Below are positions 37,101-51,100 of a stretch of 64,000 bases of DNA, one piece after another; positions within the stretch are counted from its first letter, which is position 1, and each line of letters starts with the position of its first letter. The position numbers and the translations under genes are program-made. Origin of the DNA: Setophaga petechia (lineage: Eukaryota > Chordata > Aves > Passeriformes > Parulidae); contig JANCRA010000003.1 of NCBI GenBank assembly GCA_024362935.1, positions 47,591,844 to 47,655,843 of the forward strand, read 5' to 3'. The notes beneath the pieces were generated by a model, which ran no database searches, had not been told where the DNA came from, and saw only the letters and a list, made by a program, of their open reading frames with translations.

Positions 37101-38395
37101 TCGGTGGAGCGGGCCGGCTTCTCCGGGGTCTCACCCTCCTCATCATCGCTGTCAGCATAGGCACCCAGCAGGCATAAACCTCCTGCAGGAGGGAGAGTGA
37201 ACACTCAGGGGAACCCTCCTGCTGCCACAGGGCACTGGATCCCACCCTCCATCTCTGCTCCAGGTGTCACTGTGAGAACAGCCCCTGTACAAGTGCTAGG
37301 GACAGCCTGGGGGGAACCAGTACAAGAACCAGTAATAAAATGTATTTGAAGAATGAGCAGTCACCTCGAGGGAAATAACAACATGACTAAAATAATTAAA
37401 ATGGAAACAACTCCAGCCCCAAAGTGAATTATTTAGGAAAAGGTTAACTCTCTTCCCTTAAAACTAGTAGTTAAACGTGGTTAATTATCCTGTGTTAAAA
37501 ATACAGGGTTATGGAGAGGAAAACAAACACAGTCCCATAAAAGCCCCTAAATTTAGCACAAAACCCACCACACTTAGAACTCGAAAACCCACACTCAGCA
37601 TCTCCAAAAACTATTTGGAACGTCACAGCCCTGCACTTTTAGGACCAAAACCCCATACATACCACGAAACCAAAAAAAAAAAAAAAAAAAAAAAAATCAC
37701 ACAAAGGACCAAGCCCCTACATTTAGGACTCCCAAGCCCCCACATCAAGTATCAAAAACGCCTAGACTTAGGACAAAACACTTCTTTTAGGACCAAACTT
37801 CTCACATTTTAAACTTTAAATAAATCATTGCTTGAACCCGAAAAAATTATATGTGAGAACACAGCACCCCCAAAATTAAGACAAAAAGCCCCATTTAAAA
37901 CCACAACGCCAACATTTTTTTAATCAATATTGTGCATCAGAGGCCGCAAGCAAGCCAAAATCCTGAAATTCTCCCCCTAGTTTTTCAGGAGGGATGTAAT
38001 CCCGCGTCTCATCCCACAGCGCTCCCTCACCTGTGGCCTTGACCGCGGCGGGAGCAGGAGGCGGCGGATTCGGCGGGTTGCGGGGCGGCTCCGCCACCGT
38101 CTCGGGCTCATCTACGGGGCAGAAGCGTCAATCACGGGGGGCTCATGCTGGGGGGATGGCGGGGGAGGAGCGGATCGGGACCACCCGGTCCCGCCAGGCC
38201 GCGCTAGGCCGCACTAGGCCGCACCCCGCCAACAAAGCGCCCCCCGCTTCCACCCGCCTTCTTGACCTTACCGGGTTCGGAGCCTGAGTCGCCCCCCTCT
38301 CCCGCGGGTCCTGCCGCCTCGTCGCGGCGCGGGGCGGGCGGGGAGAGCTGCAGGATGGGCCGGCGCCCGGGCGCGGCCCGCGCCTTCTTCCCCAT
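28127..38395 (-). CDS. FNBP4: FNBP4 (FBP30), formin-binding WW-domain protein
   Basis: Nuclear WW protein that binds proline-rich ligands of formins and splicing factors. Sixteen exons: 38272-38395, 38031-38111, 37046-37182, 36699-36903, 36463-36613, 36265-36385, 35758-36096, 35462-35672, 33416-33534, 31219-31323, 30815-30948, 29677-29858, 29212-29525, 28574-29104, 28324-28481, 28127-28217. They sum to 3003 nt and encode 1000 residues (human 1017). The start is MGKKARAAPGRRPILQLSPP. WW1 (GDWQEVWDENTGCYYYW) lies in exon 5. WW2 (KGWSCHWDR, then FYVNERSGESQWEFPDG) spans exons 11-12. Acidic stretches and long proline runs ([12 protein letters not shown]) follow, ending in NFEALPEDWRSRLKRRK. Intron 8 (33535-35461) holds a CR1. 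Introns 9-11 (29859-33415, interrupted by exons) show only a CpG-rich zone. Confidence 0.97.
34470..34845 (+). mobile_element. CR1 LINE 3' fragment in FNBP4 intron 8
   Basis: CR1 sense text: 'aagttgtgccacgggaggtt', 'caggctgcccagggatgtgc', 'tggagggatttaaaaaccat', ending 'tttccaacttgaacaactcc'. About 375 bp. Confidence 0.85.
37500..37910 (+). repeat. Degenerate short tandem repeat in FNBP4 intron 2
   Basis: About 12-15 diverged copies of 'tttaggaccaaaacccc' and 'cacatttagga', spaced 20-35 bp. The array is interrupted by a run of 24 A around 37672-37695. AT rich, in sharp contrast to the CpG-rich exons 1 and 2 on one side and the GC-rich exon 3 on the other. Confidence 0.6.
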
Positions 38396-38560
38396 GGCGG
38401 CGGCGGCTGCGCCTCAGGGCTGGGACAGCGCGCGCCGCGCGCAGGGGGCGGGATGCTGACGTCACCAAGGGGGCGGAGCCTGCGCGAGGCGCGCCCCCAG
38501 GAATGGCACTGCGGGCGCGCGCTCCCTATGGACGGGGAGGAACCCGGGGCTACGGCTCAT
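38396..38560 (-). promoter_or_regulatory. FNBP4 promoter with CRE
   Basis: CpG-rich sequence directly upstream of the FNBP4 start codon, with a perfect TGACGTCA at 38457-38464, 62 bases from the ATG. No TATA box. From 38561 to 38880 I see nothing recognisable. Confidence 0.55.
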
Positions 38561-38896
38561 CCGGACCCGCGGCTCCGTCCCGCCCTACAGCACGGTCCTG
38601 GACCTTGATCCTAGAGCCCCATCCCAGATCCCCGCCCTGCCCCTCCAGGGCTGTGGTCCCGTGCTATCCTATAGTTCTTCCTGGGGCCTACAGCCCCTTA
38701 TTATCCAATACCCTCTTCCTTGATCTTCCCTTGAACTATATCCACTGGGGATATAGTTCTCTTCCCCGGGGCTCCATCCTACCCTATATCCTAGCCCTAG
38801 GACCAGGGTAGTATGGGGATGATCCCTGGAGAGGAGCACCACAGTCCCCACTTTTCCCACCACATCCTTATGCACACCTCAAATAAACACTTCCAT

Positions 38897-39154
38897 TTTA
38901 TTAAAGTTGATCCAAAAACATACCAATAAATAAAAGAAATTCCCAACAGTTCCATGTCTGGAGGAGGCAGAGAGCAAGGGGGTGTCATGGCCACACACCC
39001 CAGCTCTGTTGCCCACCCATTGCCCACAAAAGGGACAGTGAGGGGACACGCCCTTTAGCACTCCACCTCCCTGAACCGGATCCTTATGGAAAACCAATGG
39101 GTAAAACCAGCACCACAGGGTGGGATGGTGACACTCCTAGGGATGTCACCCGGA
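38897..39154 (-). promoter_or_regulatory. NUP160 3' UTR and poly(A) signal
   Basis: AATAAA on the minus strand at 38897-38902, about 255 bases after the NUP160 stop codon. Confidence 0.7.
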
Positions 39155-42100
39155 CTAGGGCCGGCAGTACAGGCGCTCCATAGTGGCCACGCTGACCTTC
39201 TGCTGGTAGTCCTCCATCCTGTCGTTCAGCTTCTCATAGAGCTGGGAGAGAGGCAGGAGTCATGAGGGATCCCACCCTGTCCCACCACGCTCCCATGCCA
39301 TTCCCCATGCAGGTGCTTGGTACCCACCACGACGCTGTTCTCACTGGCGCTGCTCTCCCGCAGCGCCTGCAGCAGCTGGTCTATGGCAGTGTAGGGAAGC
39401 CACATCGTGGGGGATGCTGGGGACAGAGGCACCTGGAACAGACAGGCACCCTCACATCATGTCCTCAGGGAACATCCCACCACACCCCAACGGCAGGTGA
39501 GCTCACCTCGATCCCAAAGTACTGATGCCCTTTGCCCAGCACAGCATCCACGTACTCCAGGACCAAATCCACAGCCTCCTCCAGCAGATCATAGTTCAGG
39601 TACAGGCGCAGCAGCTCAGCAGCATCCACTTCCTGCCAGAAAGAGGCAAACTCAGCCAGGGAACGTGACCAGGACTTGTGACCACACTGAGAGAACGTGC
39701 TCTATGTCACAGACATGTTTTATGAAAAATCCTTTCCTTAGGATTTTTTCTCCTGAGAAGCTGAGAGACCTCAGAAACAAAATGTAAACAATGATTACCT
39801 GCTGCTGCAGAATGCAACAGGTGGATCTTTGATTGGTTGTTTCTAATTAATGGCCAATCACAGTCCAGTTGTCCGGACTGTCTCAGTCACAAGCCTTTGT
39901 TATCATTCCTTTTGTATTTTTAGCTAGCCTTCTAATAAAATGTTCTCTTCTATTCTTTTAGTATAGTTTTAATATAATATGTATCATAAAATAATAAACC
40001 AAACCTTCTGAAACATAAAGTCAATATTCTTGTCTCTTCCCTCATCCTGGGACCCCTGTGAACACCACCACAGCTCAGAGCCTTGGTACCAGGCACAGAG
40101 CACCTGGCAGGTGTCCATTGGAGAGAGGGTGATCCGGCAGCTCTGGGAAACCTGGAATTTTGGGGTTTTTGGGGACAGCTGTTCTCACCTTGTAGCTGTT
40201 AATGAGCCAGTTGGGCAGAGGTATCCCATGTGCCAGAAGTTTGTTGATGACACAGCGATGGTACAGGCTGTTCTGGGATGGGTAACGCTCCAAGTAGGAT
40301 GACAGCAGCCTCCAGGCTTCATCTGTGGCACTGCAAGGAAACAGTTCCCAGTGGAACACATGCCAGCAGCTCCTGCCCCATCTGTGAGGCCATGGTGTGC
40401 TCCAGGTGATGTGGGGACAGGGTGGAAGCACAGCTCTTCCCACATCCTGTGCCCACAGTTTTGGCCTTAGGGGTTTTAAGGACCTGAGACCCTCTGGATT
40501 TGCACAGAGCTCTTGTCTCCAGATCCTCCTCCTCCCAAACTGTGGAGATAAACCTACCTGGACTCCTTGGTGGTGACCAGGGCTGAGAGTTGGTTGGCTG
40601 CCAGCCAGTCCCAGGCCTTTGCCTGTGCCGCTTCCCCTCCCAGCTGGAGCTTGATGCACCTGCATGACCAAAAGCCATGGGAAGGTGGGTCCCTCCAGAG
40701 CCAGCCCCTTCCTACTGGCATCAAAGTCCCTTACACGACTACTCCCAACAAACAACCCAGCTGGACTGGCAGGGAAAGAAGGGTCTCGGGCAAGTTCCAC
40801 TCCCAAGCCCCTGCATCCCTCCAGCCCTGCATCCCCCAAGGTGGGAGGGCAACCAGACGTACTTGAAGGTCAGGCCCTCAAAGATGGGCGTCAAGGGCAG
40901 CTTGAAGGTTTGGCACAGGGTGATGGCCGAGTCGAAGAGCCCGGCCCGGACCAGCAGAGACACCGTTTCCTCGGGCGTGGAGTTGCCTGAAGGGGAGGAA
41001 GAGCAGGTAAAGGCTCCCCAGTAACACCCAGTGCTCACCAGGCCTCGCCCTGTGTTACTCATTGAGAGATGCAGCAGTAGGGTGCCAACAGCCTCCAACA
41101 TCCTGCAGCAGTACTTCTCAATCCATGGCTGGAGGCTTTCCTGGCCTCAGAGCATCCCATGAGCCCAGCAGTTATCCCTGAAGGGACTGGACAGAGCAGC
41201 TGTGACCCACAGAGCTGTCCCTGTTGGAGCACCAGCTGGAGAGGGACCCAAGAGGGACACAGGCAGCAATATATGATGGGGAAATGCTGCTGCTTAGAAT
41301 CATTGAATTGTTAAGCTTCGAAAAAGATCCCCAAGATCATTGAGGTTAGGGAGAGGACAGTCTCATCACAGGCCTGCATCCAAGCATAGATATTCTGGCA
41401 GCACAGAAACTGTGGCACTTGGCTCCCTGCGTCACCACTCTGCCCTTAAAGCAGCTGTTCCATCCTTTCCCTGCAATCCCACATTGGGAAGTCACCTCCT
41501 CCTGACATTTAGAGGGGAAAGATGTGGACATGTTGTGTAACTTGTACCAGAGATACTAAAATACTCCAGGTGGGAGAGCTACACCATCCTGCTTCCCAGA
41601 AAGGAACAACTTTCACAACTTTTTAACACCATTCCATGAAGCAGGATTGTCCAGGAAAAGAAATGATTCATCAGTTAAAAAGGTTGAATTTAATGATCTT
41701 GAAGGTCTTTTCCAGCCTTAAAACTCTTTGTTTCCATTATTTCCAAAATGCCTTTTTTTTGTCCCAACTCAGAAGCACATCCCACCCCCAATGCAGACCA
41801 CCAGAGCTCAAAAAAGCCAAAAAAAAGGTGGAAAACTTGAAATTGGTTCCCCTGATGTGCATCTCAGACCCTGCTGAAGTCAGTGGCTGGATTTCATAGT
41901 AGGGATGAGAATCTGATGGTCCCTGGCAGCTTCTGGGCTTGCCTCTGGGACAGGACAGAGTGGCTGAACCCCCCAATACCTGCCACAGCTGCTGCTGACA
42001 CGTCGTGTTCCACCAGGGTGAGCCGGATCCGTGCCAGCAGACACTCCCTCTCCAAATCCTCCAGCTCCAGGATCTCGATCTGGCGAGTGCCTGGAACAGA

Positions 42101-45100
42101 TGGATACTGAGCTCTCAGTACTTCAAAAAGGGCTCTGGGCACTGTGCAGAATGTCATGGAATCACAGAATGGTTTGGGCTGGAAGGGACCTTAAAACTCA
42201 TCCACTTCTGTGGGCATGGACACCATCCACTAGACCAGGTTGCTCCAAGCGCTGCCCAAACTGGCCTTGGACATTGTCAGGGATGGGGCAGCCACAGCTT
42301 CTATGGGCAACCTGTGCCAGAGGCTCAGCACCCTCACAGGGAAGAATTTCTTCCCAACATTCCATCTAGCTCCACCCTCTGTCAGTCTGAAGCCATTCCC
42401 CCTTGTCCTGGCACTCCATCTCTGGTCCAAAGCCCATCTCCAGCTCTCTTTAGGCACTGAAGTGACCCTGAGGTCTCCCTGCAGTCCTTGTAAAAGCACC
42501 TCTACACCCCTCTGCTATCCTAAGAGGATTTGTACCCCAAAAAGCACCAAAGGAATGATTAGGATTTGCTGACTCTTCCCTGCTCCCTTGATTGTGCTTA
42601 TGTCCTTGATACCATTGTCCTGCTCCTCCTCCTCCTCCAGATGTTAGATAATATTTGGGAACTGCTGCTGCTTTGCCTGCCAGGCACACACCACAAAAAA
42701 AAACCCTCTTCAGAAAAAGCAGGTTTAAAAATACCTGACCTTAAATTTTCCTACTGGAACACTGAGGATAACCTGATCCCACATCCTGGGCTGTAGCAGA
42801 CACAGGCAGAGCTTATTCCAAACAGGATTTCCAAAGGCACAAACAGCCTTGAAAAACTAGAAATTGCCTCAAAAAGCTGGTCTTGTTTTAAATTACAAGT
42901 TACATCCACTGAAAAAAATGTTCTGTAAAGGCATCAAGCTGTTAGAAGCAGGCACAGGAGCTCCTTGGGGAATAGCTGTTCGCTTGGGGAAATTGCTGTA
43001 CTCCTTGGGGAATAGTGGCAGCGTGTTGTTGGGAGACACTGAGAAAGTTAATGACCTTAAAATCCCACAAATTATTGATCTGGTGGAGGCAGGAGCTGCC
43101 CTGAGCCATGTCCCAGCTCCCATGGGAGCTGCAGAGAGGTTGTGGAAACTCCAGAGGCACGGGAAGGACCAGGACTGGGCACTTACTGGGAACAGCCATG
43201 CACTCCCCATCGTGGCTCCTCTTCGGGGACGCTCCTGGGCGCTCATACTTGCAGGAAAAAGCAGAAAGAGGATTTATACCCACCTGGTTTCTGAAGGATA
43301 AATCACTGATAGAATAAATCCCAACAAGAGCTCTCCATTTCAAGCTTTGATTTGGACCAGGGAAGCTGTGCAGTCCCTTGGGAATTCAGGCTACTTTATC
43401 CCAGGCTATCAGGAACATCAAGATCAGGTAGCAAGGCTGCAGCCACCATCTCCCTGAGTCCTGACTGGGATTTGAAACACAGCCCCTGGGATTTGAAACA
43501 CAACACTAACTCTCTTCTGGACTGGTATTCCAGCTGTTCACACTCCCCAAAACATCTGCTGTCTACAGCACAAGGTGATATATTCCCATATCTATCGACC
43601 AGCCCATTCCCAAAAGCTATCCCATTTCCTCCTGCCCTAAAAAACGGGGAATAGCACAAGCGTGATGCATGGGGTCAATGAGCAGAGCAAGACAGCCGGT
43701 TACAGGCAGCAGATAAGAAGTCCAGTGTCTCTGTTCCCATCAGAAAGGATTCTGGAAGTTCCTTTTCAGAAAGCTCAGCATTCTTACCACAGCCCCAGAG
43801 GCCGGCTGCACTATCCAGGCGTATTCCGGGCGGATCAGCCGCAGGCAGTTAATGGCAGCCAGGAAACAATTCCCCTGCTTCTGGAGCCCCCGCAGCGTCC
43901 GCACCTCCCTGCCCAGCCGCATGCCATACTCAAACATCACTGTTCCAGCTGAAAACAGGGAAAAGTCATCAGCCAGCAGCCTGGGGAGAGAGACCACACG
44001 GCTGGCAGGGGCAGGGAAAGGGTGTCCCAGGAGGTGGGCAGGTACAGGTGCATCCCAAGCTTTACCTTTCCGGTAGTTGTGCCGGTACACGTGGAAGGCG
44101 TAGAGCAGCTCGTAGTAGTTGTGAGTCATGAGATCCACGGCCCGAGCATGGGACTCGATGATCCCAACGACCTGCAGCACACAGAGGTTCCAGTGGGTCC
44201 ACAATCCCCTTAAAAGGAGGGTTGTGCCCCTCCCAGTCATGATCCCAGTACAGGATTACCTCATTGTGCAGGTTCACGTAAGGAAATTCCACCAGGTCCT
44301 GGAGCTGGGATCGCTCGCAGAGAACCACCACTAGCTGGCGTAAGCAGTCCAGCTGCCTGCAGAGGGAAGCACAACCCTTTGGAGGAGCAGGAATAAACCC
44401 AGGAGCAAGAACAAACCCGGGATTTAAGCCACAAACAACCACTTTGTGACAAGCTCCTGCTTCCGGATGAGCTCTGCAGGTTTTTTCCTGGCTTAGAATC
44501 AACTTAAACCTTCAAGTTTCTCCTGTACTGCAAACAGAGATCCTCTGGAAAGGCCTCTCAGGAGGGCAGTCTCCCTCCCTCAATTAGTTAAAAAGCATTG
44601 CTATTTCTCCCCCGTTATTCCAATATTTTTCTCTGCTAGGATAAAGCTCTCCCTAGCCAGTTCACTTTCCAAACTGAAAACTCAACACAATCTTTTTATT
44701 AAGCAAAATCAACTAGGCTCCTACAGCTTTTAAACATACAATGCTACACACATAATCCTTATGATACTTCAGTCTCTTCCCTGCTTTTCTTCCTCCCATT
44801 TTCCTATTTTGAGAAGATGCCAATCCCAGGTGTCCTTCAAATAGCACCCAAAAATGAACTCTACATTTTTAAAGCCACCTCTACACATTAACTAAACACA
44901 GCAGTCATGCCCTCCTCTAAAGTGTAATTTTCCATTCAGTTTCATGGGAAAATGGGACCATGGACCTCCACAACAAAGGCATAAGCCTGTCACCTACCTG
45001 CCCGGATCCGGGTTTTGTGTTAAGGCTACATAGGCTTCACTGTTGTGCCCCAAATCCAAGTGATGTTTGAAGATGCAGGTCCTCAAAGTAGCCTGAAAAC

Positions 45101-48100
45101 AGCACAAATCCGTTATAAACCCAGCAAGAAATTCCTGTGGAAGAGGTTCCTGAAGAAACAGGGAAAGAAATGGCTGTACCTGGCTTCTCCAGTCATCTGC
45201 TGATTCCATGATGGCCAGGGTGGCCAGCTCGATGACCAGCTCTGGCAAACCCAGCATCTCCAACAAGCGAAGGACCTGGAAGACAGGAGGGTTTGTTGTT
45301 GTTTTTATTTTAGGAGCTGTTCCTGCCCCTAAAGACATTTAAGGGATTAGACTTTAAATGGGAATATTTGGGTAAACTGCAGGGATCTGCATGAAATCCC
45401 AGCATAACAGGACCAGGCCGTAGCTTCTCTGGAGGATTCACCTCTGTACATGGGGGACTTTTGAAGCATTTCAGCATTAATGATTAGTTTTCTGGATCCT
45501 AAATCCAGGGAATCCCTCACCAAGAGCCCAGCTCCAGGCTTGCAGCCTGCCTGAACCACAGCATTATGCAGAAGATAGATCCTATCTCAATTTAAACATA
45601 GTCATTTTAATTTGCCTCAGAGCTTAGTAAACCTTGCCTTAGGCAGCATCTTACATCGAGCCTGGACATGTCTGGCTTCTGCATCCAGCAGCTGGATCTC
45701 ATCCTGCCTTTTTCTGCTGGATAACAGTCCTCAGCTATTAGGAAACCAATAGGGGAAAGTACCTAAATTTCACATACTCAGTTTGTCATTACCCCCAAAC
45801 AAATAAAGAAAGTACACATTTCACATTCCAAAAGCTAAGTTTTCTGAGGCTCAAGTCACTTCCCACAAAGGCAGGGATTGAGAAGGAATTCCCTCTCCAT
45901 TGTGGGAGGACTTGGTGCCAGTTTACCTGCTCAGCACTGTACCTTGTTGTAGTACTGCAGGCGTGGAGTGGAGACCACCTCACCCTCCTCGGGCTGGATC
46001 AGCCTGTCCAGGAACTCCTCTCTTCCCACCTCAGAGGCAGCTTGGCAGAAGCAATCCAAAGCCTGGAAACAGACCTGGAATCAGCTCACTATCCCCTCAG
46101 GTGACTGACCCACCTGCTGTACAGGTGAGGGGACAACACTGCCTGTCCCAAGCTTGTGAGATCTTCCCAAGAGCAGATTGCACCATGCTGCTCAAATCCC
46201 ATCCCTTCCCAAAGGAAGCAGAGCTTGGGAAGGATGTTTCCTGTGCACCTCCCCCTCCCAAGGGAAAAGGTCCCAGACCCTGGGAAGGAGATGAGGGAAG
46301 GGCTCACCTTGTGCCCTTCCCCCATGACGAGGTAGCACCTGCCCATCATGAAGCAGCAGGAGCCCATGTTCACATGGCACCAGGGCTGCAGCAGTCGGAT
46401 GTATTCCTACAGGAGAGAAGGAATGGCAGTTTGGATTCAGGTCAGCACTCACTTGTGATCTGCAGGCAACCAGGACCAGCAAGATTTTGGTGGCTCCTTT
46501 AGCTACTGTGCTCAGGCAAATCCTGCTTCTCCAGCATGAGGGCTGGTCTTTCCAGCCCCAAAGTCCCTTGGATACGCTGATCATGAAATCCTGGAATGAT
46601 GTGGGTTGGAAGGGACACCTTAAGCCTATCCAGACCCACATCCCTGTGAAAGGCAAGGACACCTACAACTAGACCAGGTTGCTCCATGCCTAGTCCAGCC
46701 TGGCCTTGGACTCTTCCAGGGATGAGGCAGCCACAGCTTCTTTGGGCAAGCTGTGCCAGGGCCTCAGCTCCCCTACAAGGAACAATTTTTTCCAACATTC
46801 CATCTAGCCCTGCTCTCTTTTAGTAGGAAGCCATTTCCCCTGTCCTGTCAGTCTAGGTCCTTCTCCAAAGCCTCTCTCCAGCTCTCTTGGAGCCCCTTTA
46901 GGCACTGGAAGAGGTCCCCAGGAGACCTTGGGGCCTTCTCTTCTCCAGGTTCAATGTTCCCAGTTCTCTCAGCTCACCAGAGCAAAGCTGCTCCAGCCCT
47001 GTAAGGGAGAGATATCCCTCGCACGCTCCTGGGAAAAAAACTGCTCTAAACAGCTCCAGTGTCTGTGTGAAGCACCTCAGAAACAGCTCCAAACACACCC
47101 AAGAATCAGACAGGATTCTTCCTGCATCCTGTGGCAGGGGAGATATGGACAGAATGTGGAAGGCAGAACTAAGGTTGCAGTACAATGCGCAAGGCAGGTG
47201 CTAGAAGGGGAATACCTGTGCAGGAGAGGGCCAGCAGCCAAGGAAGCACATGGATTACAGCATATGGGAGGGAGTGCCAAAGGCACTGAGGGCACAGATC
47301 AAGTGAGATGACCCAGCCGGGGCCTGTGCCAGCACAGCATCCTCGTCATCCCTGGAGGAGCAGCCATGTCCTGCTAGCAGGGTCGTGGGACTCAGCAGGA
47401 ATTGGGAAGAGAAACCAGGACTTGGAAGTCAAGTCCCTCCACAGGTGCACAAACCACCAGCACCTCTTGCCTCACCTTTCCTGGCCATGAGTCCTCTCAA
47501 AACCACATGGTGACGTATCCGGAGCCCGGATTCGCTCGCTGGATTAGCAGCTACAAGGGATAAATCCTGCTCCAGCTTGTCACACACAATGAGCAACACG
47601 GAGAGCTTTGGCCCATGTCCCAGCCCTCTGCTCTGTCACCAGACTGCCCCTGTGCCCGTCTGCTCCTTGCAAGGAGCCTCCTGTACCCCCCCCCAGTTCG
47701 GGTCACCATGTTCACAGCAAAGCTGTTGTTATCTTCCCGGGGTCAAGGCACTTAATCCAAGTTTCCGTGACCGACTGGGATCAGGGAGAGGAACAGAAGG
47801 CAGTGGGGAGGAGGAGACAGGCTCTGCAAAGATAAAAGCCTGGAGGAGACACCAGTGAGGCGAAAGAAATGCAAGGAGATTCAAAGCCTGCACATATGCC
47901 AGGAGGGAGAACGATGCTGCTCCAATCTTGGCATTTCCTGGCTCAAAAGCTCTGAAGAATTGAAATTCTTCTCTCAATTCTTCTCAGCAGCAACACAAAA
48001 AGAAGTAATTCAGCCCCCAGGTATGAGGGGCTGGGAGGATAAAAGGCTCTGCTGAAAAACAGGTCACTAACAGCCTGCCTGGCCTGCTGCCTCCAGAAAT

Positions 48101-51100
48101 GCCCAGACAGGGATAAAGCTGCACATCACGTGGAGCTGCAGACAAGGAATTGTGCGGGTCAGAACTCCAGCACAAGCAACTCCAGCTGCCAAGAGCACAG
48201 GGAGAAAGGTGGAAGAACAGTGATCTGAAATACAGCAGTCTAAAAGCCCTGGAAATCAGGAGTTCACTGTCCCTGCTACTGGGATGCCAGGAATGGAATG
48301 ATGACAGGCATTTCTCACACTGTTTTTTTATTAATAAGGACATTTAAGAAATAAATTGGTCCTTTTTGGACTGAAGAAATCTTTCTGAACCCAGGTCCCA
48401 CAGGCAATCACAGGCAGAGGTGGTACAGGAAAGGCTGTGGGCACACCAGCAGCCAACAAGCTCCAGGATTGCTGGGATATTTAAACAGGCTCTGCAAAGA
48501 TGTTTCAGGAGCGCAGTGTCACGCGGCCAGACAAGCCCTGGGAGAATAAACTCCTCCATGGAAAGGGAATAGCATAAACCTGAGTATCTGGATGCTCTTG
48601 AAAATAGATGAAAGAGAAAATGCAGAAGGTGATTCCCCCATGGCAGGGGAGTGGAATGAGATGAGCTTTAAGGTCCTTTCCAACCCAAACTGTTCTGGGA
48701 TTCCACAATCTTAAATCACTCCCCATCAAACACTCTGTCCCAGCTCAGAGAACAGTGATTAGGGGTAGTGGTTTTAAACTAAAACAGAGGAGATTTACAC
48801 TGGATATTGGGAAGAAATTCTTCCCTGTGAGAGTGGGGACACCCTGGCACAGGTTGCCCAGAGAAGCTGTGGCTGCCCCATCCCTGGAAATGTCCAAGGC
48901 CAGTTCGGACAGGGCTTGGAGCAACCTGGGATACTGGACAGTATCCCTGTCCATGGTAGGGGATGGAACTGAATGAGCCCTGAAGGCCCTTCCAACCCAA
49001 ACCATTCCAGGATTTCATGACTAGGGGAAAGCAGAACTCCAGCACTTGGAAGGATGATGTTTTGGGGAGCTTTCCAGCACCTGTGAGGGCTGGCATGATG
49101 CACTCACCTGGAGCTGGGTGTACTGACAGCTCCCCATCAGGCACTCTGGGAAGAGGAAGCTGGGATTGCTGGGCCATCTGAGCAGAGGTTAAGGAACACA
49201 GGAGAATCCAGTCTGGAAGCCAACATGCCTCTCATGCTCCCTTTGTGGGGGGAAAGGAGAGAAGATTAAGCTGCTCTTTATACAAATCATTATTCTGTAA
49301 TAAGATTTATCCATATTAGAACAAAATCACCAGTACATCTAATCCCCAACTCCTGTTACCCTTCCAAATCCCCCAGCATCCCACCCCACCAAGTCAAGTA
49401 GTGAGAGCTTAGGGGCTTAAAGTCAAAAACTCAAATCCTTTATCGTGCACCTAAACAGGATGAAATCTGTGAAATCTTAAAATACCCACAAATCCCATTA
49501 ATGCCAACAACCTCACTCCTTCAGGAGGTTTGTCTTGGAAAATTGGAGGTGGAAAACTGATTTTAGAATGGCAGGAGGCTCAGTGGCAATGGATTCACAG
49601 CCAAGGATACAGGAGAGGCAGAAAATCAGTCACTATTGAGGTGATAAGGTGGGGCCAGTTCAAACTTGTCTCAGCCAAAGAGGTGTTTGGTTGCAGGAAG
49701 AGTCGGGATATGATGTGTTTTCTGGCCACTTCCTGAAAGAAGAGCTCCACAATTGTTTGAGGACCGGACACTAAAAGTAGAAATGAAAGGAACAGTGAGT
49801 AGAGAGCCTGCAGTAGAGATCCCAGGTTTTCCACCCTGTCCTGTGCTCATCAGCCCAAACAGCACAGATTAAACCAGGGCAAACCAAAAGCACGTTCCAC
49901 ACTCCAGCTTGTTGGTTTTGGATTTCTCCTGCCGTCTGGTTAAGTCAGAGGGAGCAGCAGGAGATCAAAGTGCCCCATCCTGCAGTGTTTATTAACCACA
50001 GCTCAATTAAAACACACAAAAAAAGGGCTCTGCTCCCTCTCCACTTGTTATTCCCAGCCCAGCTGCAGCTTTCCAACATGACAGGGCTGAAGGAGTGCTG
50101 AGCTGGCTGTTCCTTTCCCTCCCTCCTCATTCCAGCATCCCAAAAATCCCCCCTTACTGACTGTTCCCAACGCCTCTCCCTGAGCTTCACATATTTCTCC
50201 CCAAAGAACAGTGGCCAAACAGGACTTTCCTCATGAGCCAGCCAAGAAATAACCCACAACACCAGCACACACAAAGGATGTTTTCAACTCCCCTGACATT
50301 TCCAGCTGCCTCCTGCACCCAGACTCACCATCAGGGAGAGCTCAGGCTCTGAAAATCACCCATGTCAGAAAGTGGAGGAAGCTCTTTCCCAGCTCACATG
50401 TGGAACTGCTGCCTGTTTGTCCCAGATTTCCCCAGCTCCCTCTGAAGTATCTCAGCCTCCAAGTGCTGACTAGTCACAGCAGGCTCTTACCTGCATGTTT
50501 CCTTCCCATCCCTGTTCACCTCCTCCCTCTGGAACCACTTCAAGGCCCACATTTCCCTAATTAAGCAGTCTTCTAGTCTCCCAATAAAAAACTAACCCAA
50601 AAGTTACATCTTTGCAGCAGAACATAAAAAATATGAACCAAATATAAGCTGCAATATTTTGGGGAGGTATTTCCATATTTTTAAACACATTTTGAGCAAG
50701 TACTTCTACATTTTCATGCTTCCCTGAGCTGCTGCTCTTGGTTGCTGTAGGGTAAAGGGTGGAAAGTAGGACAGGTTGGATGGAACAGGTTGCTCTGAGC
50801 AACTCCAGCTAGTGAAAGGTGTCTCTGCCATGGCAGGGGGTGGAACTGGATGAGCTTAAAGGTCCTTCCAACACAAGCCACTCCAGGATTCTGTGACAGA
50901 CCTGGTCTGAGCTACTACAGCCACTGTAAAGTATGCGAGGGGTAAGTTTGGCTGACGCTGCCAGGGTGAGAATGACAAATTTTTGGCTGAGTGAGGCATT
51001 CCCATCCTTCTCAGGCTGAAAGTAAAATCAGAGTTCAGTGCTCTCAGATCCTTTGCTGTTGCTTTGTTGGTGTTTTTTTTTTTTTTTTTTTTTTGTGGAC

